Source: Chrysoperla carnea (taxonomy: Eukaryota; Arthropoda; Insecta; Neuroptera; Chrysopidae). Taken from it: DNA of 64,000 bases. Location: NCBI RefSeq assembly GCF_905475395.1, contig NC_058337.1, positions 135,987,960-136,051,959 on the forward strand, read 5' to 3'. The notes beneath the pieces are model-generated. The model made no database searches, was not told where the DNA came from, and worked only from the letters and a program-made list of their open reading frames with translations. Positions 42,201 to 51,786 of this stretch are shown here, piece by piece. Each line of letters starts with the position of its first letter. Position 1 is the first letter of the stretch. The position numbers were made by a program, and so were the translations under genes.

Positions 42201-45200
42201 TTTCTCCAACATTCACTAAAAAATACTTCACTTCAACACTTTATACAGTTAATGGTTAAGTTTATTTATGCAACTGACGTTACATAAATGTAAATCAATG
42301 CGATTAAATTACAAATCAGGAGGATTTAATACCGACTCGAACTTTGGTTTAAAATAGATCTTCAGAAGAAATATCGTTAATTTTAAATTTTACCAGAACA
42401 CTTCTGGGAGTTTCAAAAACCCTTGCACATTCCACGGTATAACGAATCTATTCTAAAACATTATAAAATTTTTTAGGGATTCTCAAAAGAATACAAAGTG
42501 TTAAAGAAGAGATTGTCAGGACATTTTCCTACCCTCTGTTTTCATAAATGTTTCAAAAAACTCAAACGTGAAGCTTCGGAGAAGAGAGAGAAACTGTAGG
42601 GGAGTTTGATAGTCTAGAAACACATTTGACATTTATATTTAATCCTTTATTTACAGTTATTTTTAAATATACGTCCCCGCGAGAACTTCAGACTGCAAAT
42701 TATGTATAAACACTCTTGGGTATGAATGTAACGACCTGTCAAAATTTCAAGCCAATTCATTGACTACTTTTCGAGTTTAGCGATCAAAAACATACATAAG
42801 ATGGGTACAATACAATGGGTATAAAAAACTATTATAAATAATAAAAAGGCAACTGCACACAATTATCCAAGTAGTCTCCCATCAAGGTACTCACTTTGCC
42901 CAATGTGTGTTTTACTTCAGTGATTGGGCGTAAATCGGTGTCTTCAACGTGATGTTGTTGCTTCTCAGGAGAGAATGACGTCACTAAACTAGAATTTGTA
43001 CCCCCTACTTAAAAACTATTATAGAATATCGCACAGCGCGGCTGAAGAAATTTTCACTACAAAAAAACTTCCAATAAGACCATGTCCACAAATTCAACTA
43101 TCTGCTAATTTGAAATTTAGTAAGTATCCATAGCTATAAAAATTGTGCATCATTGAAACAATGATAACGTCACAGAAATAAAGTAACGTCATAGTAGTCA
43201 CTTAAACATATCCTGTCTAAAAATATTTTTTTCTCACCCTTATAGATAGATATACCTGATGAATAATTTAAATAAACTAAGCTAGACGTATATATTATTA
43301 CATCCGATCTAAAAGCACTTAGGAAATAATGAATATTTTAAAAATAAAATTAGATAAAAACTGTGGGAATATATTTGAAACAATGACGTAGTTTATAGAT
43401 GATAGACTGACTTAGAATAATAACAAATATTATACCTAGTATACAGACTGTCCAATTAAGTCGGCACAATATGGAAAACTTTTGAAACTATGTTCCTTAT
43501 CGCACGATATTTGTTTGCTGGTTGGCAGTTAAAACCAAAAAAACTACAACTGACACCAAAAACCGACATTTAAGTTACTTAGAAAACTAAAACTTTTTCA
43601 ATGGATTCATGGACTAAGAGCCAGCGCTTGCCAGACATACGTTAAAGTATAAAAGCTGAAATTTTGTTGCGTATTTTCACTGGTGTAGGGACCAATCTTT
43701 GGGGGCTACAAACCTTGACTAACGGTTCCTTCGGTAGGTAGCAGGTAATCAGGGGCGCAGTACCCGAGCTCTCTCACGTTAAAGTATAAAAGCTGAAATT
43801 CACACAGAGTGTTCAAATGACCATTTTAAGTCAATATTGAAAAAGACAGATCAATCCGAAGGGGCTAACACTCCCCCAGACGTGGTAGAAGGTCAAATGC
43901 AAAAATACACAATTATCTACATTTTCTTCCATGATTATGAACTTATTTCACTGCAAGAGTTATTTTATTATTTAAATATGTTCAGTATCACGTACTGAAT
44001 GTTAAAGCACAAAATCCTTACAAAAATAAGCGGGGGAAGTGCCTCCATTTTAAGGAAAACCGTTTTAGGCTATATCTCCATAGCCGTGCGCTTTAGACCA
44101 AAAATGGTAATAACTTTTGTAGATAATTAAATTTCCTGTAAAATAATTTTTTTTGGATCACTAACCGTTTATGACTTATACAACTAAGACGATTTACTGT
44201 CAATTTGTATTTTTTGTCAAAAGTTTATGTTTTATCATTTAAAAAAATTGAGTTGTGAAAGTTATCAGAAGTTAAGGAAAACAGAGACAATTTAAAGTAA
44301 GTACAAGCAATTTTTATGTTGTGTCATAATAAATATCCTAATCAAACCAAACGTAATGTCTACTAAATCAGAAGTATGTCTTTTTTAAACTAAAATACTA
44401 CAATTATTTCATACAGTAAAAACTAAGAGTAGGTATAAAATCAAATTATTTAAAGAATCAAACAAGTATTTGACTTTTAAAATTAATACCTTCATTTTTC
44501 AGAAAAATATCTTGTAAATAAAAAAAGTAAGCGCTACATTTATAATATACCAAGGCACGAAAGGAATATAGCTTCTACCGGGTGTCCCGCGACACTTCTT
44601 GATCTTTTCTTATGTCTACAGATCGGTATGTAATCTAGAATGCACTCACAAATTTTTGTGTTGTAATATCAATTTGCCTACATGTCGATCTGAAAACATA
44701 AATTATTATCAATGCTTATATAGAAAAGAGTTTAGTACAAAAAGAGAGAGTTTACTCTTGGGAAATTAATAAGCAGGCAGCCCAATTATTGGTTCACCCT
44801 ATAATATCAATATCTAACCACCCCCATTATCGCAACAATATATCATTTATAAATAAATAATAATTGTTATGAATAATGTATAGAGAAGTTCTATTATTAT
44901 ACACAACTCAACTGAACTGTTACTATTATTGTTACCGTTCTATTTGCTATCATATATTCACAACAATCAATTATTTATTTATTCTTGTGAGGTAAAATAC
45001 ATACGGCAACAGACTGACTGACTGACTGACTACAGAATGTAACAAGTATTTATATTGATTACGATTGTTTTAAAATATTAAATTTTTCTACTGTCTTCAG
45101 CAGTTCTTTTGTTATTTTCTTCAGTAATACCCTGACAGTAGAACCACGATGATCCAGCCTCTGTATACTCTGATACCTATTGTAATCCGATATACTTATA

Positions 45201-48200
45201 ACAGTATCGCTTCAATTTCCAAATTTTTTACTTGAAGTATGTTGGGACTATTTTTTACTCGGCTTCGCTTCGTCCTTTGTATCACGCCCGGGAAATCCAA
45301 CTTTAAAGCCTAGGGCCGTAATATACTACGGCCCTAAGTATATCAGATTGACGCACTAGATTTTTTTTAATGGTAACCAGTACTTTTATGATTACTCTCC
45401 CCCTAAATGCGTTGCAATCACTTAAGCTTACTTTGAAGACGACAAAGTAAATGTTAGTGCGGGAACGCAGATTGTGTGATTCATTTCATAATAGGGAATA
45501 TTTATGAATTTTTTTTTTTTTTTTGGCTTTAATTATAAGCTCATTTTTCTCGGCTAAGCAGCAGAGAAAAATTATTTCGAATAGCCATAAAAACAACCAA
45601 GATAAAAGCCATTAAAGATTATTTTTTGTCACTTTCTAGCAAAACAGAATTTAGCTTTAAATTATTAATGCAAACATGGCATATATATGACGTTAAATAC
45701 TATGTCCGATCTCTCTGTTTAATATTTGTCTAATTAGTTGTTTAAAATACTTACATCATCTGTATTTCTTTCCCGATTTTAATTTTAATTTCACTTTCTG
45801 TCATCATTTTTTTTTTTTTTAAATATTAATGCATTTTTTATACCCTTATACCCTTACACCCTGTACATTAGTTTGCATAGTTGGTCTCAAACAATTGTCA
45901 GTTTTGTAAATAGATATAACAATAATAATAGCACCTAACCTACACTAACTCATTGAGCAAACAAACGGTACACACAAGGGACATTTTTATGATAAATTTT
46001 CATCGTATATATCGTTAATATTTACATAGTTAAATATATATATATACACAAAGCTATTTTTAGATACCTAATAGCTCTGCTACAAGGTGCTGTACGAAAC
46101 TTAGCTGATTTGTTTTTGCCCTCAAACAGTCATGGGGATGAAGTCTTATGTCTCCAAAGAACGATTTTTCACAAGACTTTTGCACATGTTTCAATTATGC
46201 TCATGCAACTCTTGGTTTTTGGTGGTAATCATTTATTTCCTGAGTAAATACTATCATAGAAAGTGAAAATATGATTGATTCCACGACAAACAAAAAGTAA
46301 AAGAGATCAGTTATATATTCGCTTGAGCAAATCTCTCATCACGTGACTAAAGATTACCGAACGGTTGACGAGACTGCTGACGGGTTAAAGACTGGTATAC
46401 TCCAAGTTCTCCCGGCTAACAGTTGCAGCATCAAAAAAAATGTTTTGGTGTCGCCCGTTGTATTATACTTATGTCTCCAAAGAACGACTTTTCACGAGAC
46501 TTTTGCACATGTTTCAATTATGCTCATGCAACTCTTGGTTTTTGGTGGTAATCATTTATTTCCTGAGTAAATACTAACATAGAAAGTGAAAATGTGATTG
46601 ATTCCACGACAAACAAGAAGTAAGAGAGATCAGTTATATATTCGCTTGAGCAAAATCTCTCATCACGCGACTAAAAATTACCTAATGGTTGACGTGACTG
46701 GTGACGAAAAAAGTAAGTTTTGGTGCCGCGTCTTGTATTATAAAGTACCTACCAACGGATCACTTTTATTATATATTTTAATTTAAATAAATGCAAAATA
46801 CAGTGCAACCTCGATATAACAAATCTGAAGGGAATCAGTAAATATTCGTTATATCAAGTAATTCATTAAACTGAGGTTCGTAATATTGAGGTTAAGTTGG
46901 TCTAAAATTCGTTATAAAGAGGAAAAAAGTGTCGGAACCTCTCGCGACGTGAATTACATACTATGGAGGAATATACATAGTATGAAATACATACTAAAGT
47001 CCCACCAATATACTAACTGTCATATATTGGTGGGACTTTATACGTTATATAAAGGTTTTGAATTGACGAATTTCGTTATTTAGAGGTATTTAAATTTTTT
47101 ATTATAGTTGAAAATTCGTTATAAAGAGACTGTTCGCAAAAAATATTCGTAATGTAGAGGTATATTTTATATTGACTCTTATGGACAATTCAAGGGGATT
47201 GCGAAAAATTTGTTAAATCGAGGAATTCGTTATATTGAGGTTCGTTATATTAAGGTTGCACTGTATGTGTTTTTTTTGTGTGTTTTACGTAAAACGGTTT
47301 TTAATTAACATGTCTAAACATAATATAATCAATTTTGACGTAATGCGTAAAATTTATAAATTATACACTGTGGTATGATAATGTAGAATTTTTTATCTAC
47401 GGTTAATATTTTAGATTGTTTTCAAAGATATTTTAAAAATTAATCATTCTGATGGAAAATCAACCCATAATTCTCGGTTTAGAATGGCGTAAAGATTTTT
47501 TCACCTCAACATTAGATGATATTGGTTATACCTTCAAGGAGTTGGTGATTCCTGTAAGAGAAACGTGATGAGTTTTTAATGTTTCAATAACCATAAATTC
47601 TATGATCCTGTTCTCTTAATTAACTGTAACGATTACATGTTGAAGCGCCCACCTTCTGGTACTATTGGGGGATCGATTCTAGGTACATTAGGGTGTGATC
47701 ATACTTCAACACATGGTAAAAGACGGTTATTTAGATAGTTTTTTAGTTATTAAACTCTCAAAAACAATACATAGTGTTGAGGAATAACAGTTCTATAAAC
47801 AGAGTCAATTTTCATTGCAATATTTAAAAAATGGCTTTCAAAACATACATACACTTTCCCCTATCGATAAATGGTAATTTACCTGGTAGTCTAAATTGGA
47901 ACTACCGAAAACGGGTCAACTTTCTGTTTTAATTAGTACGAATTATTATCGCCAGTTGACGGATTGCAACTCCCAGTTATCATACTGCTCGCACAAAACT
48001 TGATTTTGATAATTCACTCCAATCCACACCTAGTTGCGAACGTGGATAGTGGGAGGTTATTTTAGAATATTTTCTCCAAAGTTCAAAATTAAGCATAAAA
48101 AATACCATTTAAAAATTTTTTAAATCGCACTCTGAAGATCGTTTATTTGACTTCAATAACAATGGCATGAGGTTCAATATTAAAGTAATGAAAATTATTT

Positions 48201-48331
48201 ATCATGAGCAAAGTTGCAAAAGATAAATTTTTACTACCCATTATTATCTAATACCTTGTTTTGTCTCATTCAAAGAGTTACGATTTTAATGTTCTACTTT
48301 TTATTGAAAAAATAACACTTACCATTTTCAT
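18291..48331 (-). CDS. multi-pass membrane protein, unrecognised family, 318 aa
   Basis: Six coding exons: 48331-48323, 36692-36562, 28578-28355, 19323-19075, 18752-18554 and 18435-18291. All have GT-AG introns and consistent phases (0, 2, 1, 1, 2). The first exon gives only Met-Lys-Met before a strong GTAAGTG donor, so translation could instead start at the later Met (36671-36669). Seen: a basic N-terminus (1-85), a long hydrophobic stretch (about 89-123, one bent or two short helices), a Gly/Asp-rich loop (124-147), a second hydrophobic helix (about 149-171), the basic stop RRARKK, then a Cys/His patch (CVGFHCPIHG, 181-190) and a Ser/Pro-rich tail with several Cys, presumably cytoplasmic. 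The layout recalls TMEM200-type proteins, but I could not align it with confidence. Function unknown. Introns of 11.6, 8.0 and 9.0 kb are packed with repeats. Confidence 0.75.
19941..20195 (+). repeat. R2 dispersed repeat, copy c
   Basis: Shares GCAGAGAAAAATTATTT, CAAGATAAAAGCCAT, TCTAGCAAAACAGAATTTA and CCGATTTTAATTTTAAT with the copy at 45560. In an intron of the membrane-protein gene. Confidence 0.6.
20946..21420 (+). repeat. dispersed repeat ending in a TATC tract
   Basis: Starts CTAGCTGTTACCCGCCCGCT and ends GAGATATCGTGATGAGTGAC followed by (TATC)n at 21365-21392. The layout is like the 3' tail of RTE-type LINEs, but no coding part is present. Confidence 0.45.
22079..22566. mobile_element. 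fold-back element
   Basis: Arms 22079-22270 and about 22330-22566 are inverse complements with scattered changes (for example ATGAAATCCTG... GTGAAACTTTATA against TATAAAGTTTCAC... GATTTCAT). Inner blocks TACCCTTTACTC and CAATTGAATTTCAAG also recur. No ORF. Lies in an intron of the membrane-protein gene. Confidence 0.65.
24385..24550 (+). repeat. R3 dispersed repeat, copy a
   Basis: ATCATGTTCTAACATCAG, AAGATAGAAAAACACTTT and TCCTCATAAAAAACT occur in the same order as in 55830-55945 and 56172-56200. Confidence 0.45.
24864..25425 (+). repeat. R1 dispersed repeat, copy 2 with a partial copy in front
   Basis: Full copy with intact GGGTCCTACGGACCC hairpin and a (GGAC)n tract. Directly before it, about 24700-24863 is the 3' part of another R1 copy (ACAACCGGAAATGAATTAAT through the ACAAGCTTGG block), so two insertions abut. 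Confidence 0.8.
25735..26070 (+). repeat. dispersed repeat with CAGACAGA runs, copy b
   Basis: GGATACGGAACCATTAATTC, TCAGCCGTTCAGGCGCTACG and CAGACAGACAGATTGACAGA, then TTTCGTTCGGGGGCTAAAAA. This motif order is widespread in insect genomes; element class not assigned. Confidence 0.55.
29091..29180 (+). repeat. repeat with ACCGAGC hairpin
   Basis: ACCGAGC-TTT-GCTCGGT forms a perfect 7-bp stem, followed by TTTTGTAGTTAAAAAGA, a motif that recurs downstream at about 29849. Confidence 0.4.
29762..29980 (+). repeat. tandem duplication, two units of about 100 bp
   Basis: CACTATGACCCTGACAGTAA, CAGACTTTCAAAGTTCA and GAGTTTTGTAGTT appear in the same order twice (29762-29863 and 29880-29980). Confidence 0.6.
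31345..31420 (+). mobile_element. degenerate tRNA-like SINE head
   Basis: GATGGTGTAGTGGCGATGATGG resembles a pol III A box and GCAAGGTCGAAAC a degraded B box about 40 bases later, followed by T-rich DNA. Weak support. Confidence 0.25.
31574..32196 (-). repeat. R1 dispersed repeat, diverged copy 3
   Basis: Minus-oriented copy with recognisable ends but a different middle (about 31930-32110, containing TTTTCTCCAAAACTATAAAA), so either old or a chimaera. Confidence 0.6.
32640..32960 (+). repeat. S2 dispersed repeat, copy a
   Basis: ATCTTTATTTATTT and GATGTGGGTGGAGTCGATTA align with the inverse complement of 55946-56165. It ends in a palindrome TTAAGACGTGCGTCTTAA (32921-32938). The 95-codon ORF here is a by-product. 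Confidence 0.5.
33841..33867. repeat. perfect hairpin, 11-bp stem
   Basis: CTGACTGTTGA and TCAACAGTCAG separated by GGCGG, in an intron of the membrane-protein gene. No further context. Confidence 0.6.
34560..34901. mobile_element. MITE with TA target duplication (CAGTCAAACCTGG ends)
   Basis: Terminal inverted repeats CAGTCAAACCTGGGTAAG and its partner ending CAGGTTTGACTG are flanked by TA on both sides. The 342-bp interior lacks a transposase and contains degenerate copies of ACCTCTATAAGCGAGA. TA duplication and CAGT ends fit a non-autonomous Tc1/mariner/pogo-group element. Confidence 0.75.
35366..35569. mobile_element. fold-back element
   Basis: Inverse complementary arms 35366-35460 and 35490-35569; the inner 33-bp part (around ATGGGAATTCAATTTT) is nearly perfect and the outer part (ATCACGAGA / TCTCGTGAT) more worn. 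Loop about 30 bp. Confidence 0.65.
37369..37902 (+). repeat. R1 dispersed repeat, copy 4
   Basis: Full-length apart from a small deletion before the GGAC tract; the hairpin reads GAGTCCCACGGACCC. Confidence 0.8.
39328..39955 (+). repeat. R1 dispersed repeat, copy 5 with internal tandem duplication
   Basis: Full copy with a 25-bp unit (TATAGACAGTGTTGATGCGC plus AATCG) present twice at 39375-39424 and a (CA)n run at 39474-39491. Confidence 0.8.
39474..39491. repeat. microsatellite (CA)n
   Basis: Nine CA units inside the R1 copy at 39328-39955; other R1 copies have only a short CA/TACA stretch at this place. Confidence 0.75.
40831..41476. mobile_element. TIR element of about 0.65 kb
   Basis: The two ends form a 19-bp imperfect inverted repeat, consensus TTAAGGATGTRTGAGCATG. 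The interior is AT-rich with two oppositely oriented CGAAAAATTTTATTCTTA-type blocks and no ORF. A non-autonomous DNA transposon is the likely source; the target duplication is not clear. Confidence 0.5.
41666..41940 (+). mobile_element. tRNA-derived SINE
   Basis: The head has an A-box-like CAGTTGGTTAAGGCG and a B-box GGTTCGATTCC (41717-41727), spaced as in a tRNA, but acceptor ends do not pair, so it is not a tRNA gene. The body contains GGCTGGTGTAGTGCATGG and a hairpin around CTGATAAATGAAATTATCAG. The tail (GGTATCACAATGGAC, AAGTGTGTCC, AACCTAACC) resembles the LINE-type tail at 10860-10935. It lies in intron 1 of the membrane-protein gene, opposite to its transcription. Confidence 0.65.
42848..42966 (-). 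pseudogene. 5S rRNA-like sequence (pseudogene or 5S-derived SINE head)
   Basis: Reading the minus strand, the segment follows eukaryotic 5S rRNA from end to end: CATCACGTTGAAGACACCG, CGCCCAATCACTGAAGTAA, then GAGTACCTTGATGGGAGAC and ACTTGG, finishing at TTGCC followed at once by TTTTT, a pol III terminator. The C-box region GATGGGAGAC is intact, whereas the A-box region is altered and many single changes are visible. It is single-copy here and sits inside an intron, so a dispersed pseudogene or 5S-derived SINE is likelier than a working gene. Length about 118, near the normal 120. Confidence 0.7.
43639..43800 (+). repeat. 112-bp insert flanked by 25-bp direct repeats
   Basis: ACGTTAAAGTATAAAAGCTG plus AAATT occurs identically at 43639-43663 and 43776-43800. 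The 112 bases between are clearly more GC-rich than the surroundings. No family recognised. Confidence 0.6.
45011..45031. repeat. microsatellite (GACT)n
   Basis: About five uninterrupted copies of the tetranucleotide. Confidence 0.8.
45311..45336. repeat. perfect hairpin, 10-bp stem
   Basis: TAGGGCCGTA and TACGGCCCTA separated by ATATAC. Function unknown; GC-rich against its surroundings. Confidence 0.6.
45560..45812 (+). repeat. R2 dispersed repeat, copy d
   Basis: Same motif order as the copy at 19941, including TATGACGT, TTTGTCTAATTAGTTG and a final T-rich tract. Confidence 0.6.
46144..46740 (+). repeat. tandem duplication, period 324 bp
   Basis: The segment starting CTTATGTCTCCAAAGAACGA at 46144 repeats at 46468 with few changes through GATTGATTCCACGACAAAC and TATATTCGCTTGAGCAAA; the second copy lacks about 40 bp near its end. 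ORFs in it are by-products. Confidence 0.75.
46801..47263. mobile_element. MITE with TA target duplication (CAGTGCAACCT ends)
   Basis: Ends CAGTGCAACCTCGATATAAC and TATTAAGGTTGCACTG form imperfect terminal inverted repeats, with TA on each side. The 463-bp interior has several degenerate TTCGTTATAAAGAGG-like repeats in both orientations and a perfect 17-bp-stem hairpin (46996-47012 with 47023-47039). No coding capacity. Probably the same superfamily as the element at 34560-34901. Confidence 0.75.
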
Positions 48332-48369
48332 CCAAAAATCCAAATCACTTTAATAACAACTTGGAAAAT

Positions 48370-48606
48370 TTAAAATAAATCATACCAATGTTCGGATTCG
48401 TAAATAATATATTTTGCACAATTAACAAATAGATAAAAATATACTAAACGATTAATTTCAATAACTGCATCCGTTAAACTATCTAAAATCGGTCGATCTG
48501 TTTTCGATTGATTATTATTAGTATTCGATTTTTCCGATTTGATAATCACTTCAATTTTATTATTATTAATTTCCATTGTTTCGTTAATTTTTTTCGTTAA
48601 ATTCAT
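48370..48606 (-). promoter_or_regulatory. 78-codon upstream ORF in the probable leader
   Basis: An open frame starting at an ATG in good insect context (AAACAATGA) ends 38 bases before the first ATG of the membrane-protein gene, with no obvious splice needed between them. The peptide is Asn/Lys/Glu-rich for about 45 residues and then more hydrophobic. It sits on the same strand, directly upstream of the GTAAGTG donor at 48322, so it most likely lies in the same first exon as a long uORF that would depress main-ORF translation. Alternatives are a separate small gene or a chance ORF; no family is recognised. Confidence 0.4.
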
Positions 48607-49260
48607 TGTTTTTTTGTAAATGGAGGTTTTCGTTTTCGAGAAAAGTTGAAGCTTTAACGAACTTCGCTGTTCGATATTGTACTTTTAACTAGATCAATAA
48701 AATGTATGATCAATTGAATTTTCCTTTCGAATCGTTTGTGTGTGTTAACGTGTGTGTGTGTATTAACTTACTGGTAGAAAGTTATCATTTCTACCTCGAA
48801 AATCGAAATCAAATTTTAAAAAAAATAAAATTAATTGTATGTAGTAAAATCCATTTCAAAACATGTTACAAATTAAATCCAAAAATATCCAATTTTTGTA
48901 TGACCCAGAAAATAACTATCCTCGATTTTGACCCTCTTCAAAAGGGTTTCCAGAAAGATAATATGCCGGGTAGACCCTTAATTATTAGCACCTCCAACAG
49001 ATCAAAAGTTATTATATAGACGAAAGTAAAGTAAAACCAAAATCACGGTAATAAAAGGAATCGAATGCGTTTCATTTAAAAAAGAACCACTCTTAATGGA
49101 ACCTGAGAGCTCATATGATCTACTTATTATTTATGTTTGTTTACTAATTTTTGTATACAAATTTTAAACGCCAAAGTCTTTCGATTATAATTAACTTGAT
49201 CTTGAATAACAAATAGCTTGTCGAGTCAATCTTAATTAAAGATAGAATTGATAAAGATTC

Positions 49261-49335
49261 ACACATATCAGGGATCGAACCTGGGTCTTTTCATGTCAAG
49301 CGCCTTAATCAACTGAATCATTTGTGTTCTAGGTC
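49261..49335 (-). mobile_element. tRNA-like SINE head
   Basis: On the minus strand ATTCAGTTGATTAAGGCG (A box) precedes CCAGGTTCGATCCCTG (B box) at tRNA spacing. The acceptor arm is not formed, so a SINE head or tRNA relic is more likely than a tRNA gene. No clear body was followed. Confidence 0.45.
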
Positions 49336-49873
49336 GATGTATAATTTTTTCAACTCTTTTAATACAATAATATTATCAAAATTCAAATATTTATTATAAG
49401 CATAGTTGTAGCATATAAATTTTTAGGAAAAAAAATACACTAATATATTTTGGTCAGAAAAATATTGGTCTGGTCGTTAAAAACTCATATCTATCACTTA
49501 TTGTTTTTTTTTAGGTTCGATGTAACGAAAATATGAATGATGTTATAATGTACTAAAAATATATATTTACAAATATTGGCGCACATGTTTTATTACGAGG
49601 ACATCAAAATTTATAAAAAGCAGCCAAATAAATTTTATTATATAACATACCTACTGTGTACCAGTGACCGCAATATTTCCTTAATGTACAGGGTGTTTTA
49701 AGTATTCAAATTTAATTCAAACAGCTCATCATAGAGTCTCTAAAACGTTGGGAAAACGCTCTACTACGTATAATACACCTCAAGTCGATTTAGCTAAAAT
49801 TAGCTTACTACAAACTTATTAAAATTCGATTTATTCTTCAATTTATTATATTTATTTATTATATAAATAAGTA

Positions 49874-49900
49874 TTTCGGCTAACAGGTAGTCATCATCAG
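49874..49900 (-). other. hammerhead-ribozyme-like core
   Basis: On the minus strand CTGATGA is followed by a stem of five positions (GACTA with TAGCC, one mismatch) closed by CCTGT, then GAAA: the conserved core order of a hammerhead. The base after GAAA is U rather than the usual C and no good stem III is visible, so it is probably a worn relic, perhaps of a Penelope-like element. Confidence 0.3.
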
Positions 49901-50574
49901 TATGAACTAGCTAATCGTAATAAATTACTCTCATAAATAGTGTATTTATTAACCCGTTGCTAATTTGGTAACGCACACTGGTGTTTTTGTGTGTGCACAA
50001 TTTATACTTTCCAAATATCTAACAAGTTGTGACGTCGGCCAACCAGCTTCGATCAGACGATTAGTGTTAGGTCAATGAGCGTGGATTGCGTGATCTCTTA
50101 AGATCAATGAAATTCGAGTTACTTACAAACCAAGTTAAGACTAGAAACTTGCTCCATGTTAGTATAAGAGCCAGCAACGCCACGAAAAAGTTTATTTCAA
50201 AACGTCTGGGTTTGGAATATTTCTTTTCTTATTGAAATTAGGTGGCACCTGGAAACGCTTGGGTTTATTTCGCTTACTAGTGCGCTTTCCTGACAAAAGC
50301 TGCAAAAATTGCTGATTTTATAACCATTTTTAATTCATTTCTGAATCCATGCGTGATGTATTAATGACTAGGGAACTATTTTGAACACTAATTAAACAAT
50401 TATAGAGTAACATACTTTTAAGACACTTGGTACAACACATTTTTGTAATTAGATGAAACATTATATTATTTGCAGGGACATTGTCTTTATTGTAGTAAAT
50501 AAACAATTATAAAATGCGGTCAGTCACTTATTATATTACAAGCTAAATAACTTAACTAACTAACTGTATATGTA

Positions 50575-51151
50575 TTTTTATACCATGTATATATGAAATA
50601 TACATAGTATATTAGGTTTAGTCCCCAGTTTGTAACGCTTAAAAATAATGATGCTAGGAAAAAAATTTTGTCATAGGTGTTCATAAAATCACCTAATTAG
50701 TCCATTTCCGGTTGTCCGTCCGTCCGTCCGTCTGTGGACACGATAACTCAAAAACGAAAAAAGATATCGAGCTGAAATACAGCGTACTTTAAAGTGTACT
50801 TAGGACGTAAAAAGTGATATCAAGTTCGTAAATGAGCATCATAGGTCATTTGGGTCTTGGGTCCGTAGGACCCATCTTGTAAACCGTTAGAGATAGAACA
50901 AAAGTTTAAATGTAAAAAATGTTCCTTATCAAAAATTAAACAACTTTTGTTTGAAACATTTTTTCGTAAACATCACTGTTTACCCGTGAGGGCGCCAATT
51001 AGGCGGAAATTTTATAATACCTATGTACCATACTTGAATATCAGTTATGTATGTGTCATATGTATGTATGTTTAATGTGATAAAGAAATCAACACTGACT
51101 ATACATGGTATTTCAACAATTAACTCAGTCAATTGTTTTGTTTTCACTTGT
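50575..51151 (-). repeat. R1 dispersed repeat, copy 6
   Basis: Full-length, minus-oriented, intergenic between the membrane-protein gene and the receptors. Ends and hairpins are well kept. Confidence 0.8.
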
Positions 51152-51470
51152 TAATTTAGTACAATTAGTTATGCAATTATAATTAATCAGGCGAATACGA
51201 ATTAAATTTTTATGACCTTACGTCGATCTACATACAATAAATACAATACACATACAATACATTAATTCATTTTTTAATTGATTAATTCTAAAAATTTATA
51301 TTATAATCAAAAGGATTCTAATGAATCTGTTGACTAAATGTCTATTTACTAATTTATAAAATAATAGTAACCATTATTCTTCGCAGCATAAACTATATTC
51401 TACTTTAATATTTTCTCTACTTTAAAATTTTTCTACTTAAATAAAACTTTTTTTAAATATTTCTAATCAA

Positions 51471-51786
51471 ATATACAGAATGTTGGATTTACATCTAGGC
51501 ATATAAATATCACGAGTATGACAGAATACATGCGTTAAGCAATGCATCTAAGTGAGAGGTAGTATATATATGTGTTGAAGCTTCGATTTGCTTTGAGATA
51601 GTTGTAAGACGCTTGGAGAGTGGGAGTTTCTTAGTTGAATAGATGAACTTCAACAGATAAGCCACGATACAAGTCACTTTTGCAATTTCATATAATACCT
51701 CTTAGTTGGGTGCATTGCTTAACGCATGTACTCTGTCATACTCGTGATATTTATAAGCCTAGATGTAAATCGAACATTCTGCATAT
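51471..51786. mobile_element. long-TIR element (arms about 100 bp)
   Basis: The left arm (51471-51575) returns in inverse complement at 51685-51786 with few changes; both arms share GATTTACATCTAGGC and ATATCACGAGTATGACAGA. A unique core of about 110 bp separates them. No ORF. A MITE or fold-back element. Confidence 0.7.

Larger units (their letters stand above)
36693..48322. other. intron 1 of the membrane-protein gene
   Basis: An 11.6-kb minus-strand intron with two R1 copies, a TIR element, a SINE, the 5S-like sequence, the 112-bp insert, an R2 copy, a tandem duplication and a TA-flanked MITE. A short plus-strand ORF at 47452-47571 is without support. Confidence 0.6.

Noticed and set aside
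40361-43520. Inverted pair sharing TTAAGTCGGCA and TTTTCCATAT at about 40385 and 43450, suggesting TIRs of a 3-kb element
   Set aside because: The intervening DNA is a patchwork of unrelated repeats with no ORF, so two independent small repeat copies are likelier.
46343-46786. Two ORFs of 75 and 62 codons
   Set aside because: They arise from a noncoding tandem duplication; the frames are not kept between the units.
47452-47571. Short ORF with PIILGLEWRKDFF, reminiscent of an LTR-element protease end
   Set aside because: Only 39 codons and a weak motif; no flanking pol sequences.
48702-49019. 105-codon plus-strand ORF
   Set aside because: Antisense to and upstream of the membrane-protein leader; no domain recognised and composition follows the local AT-rich background.
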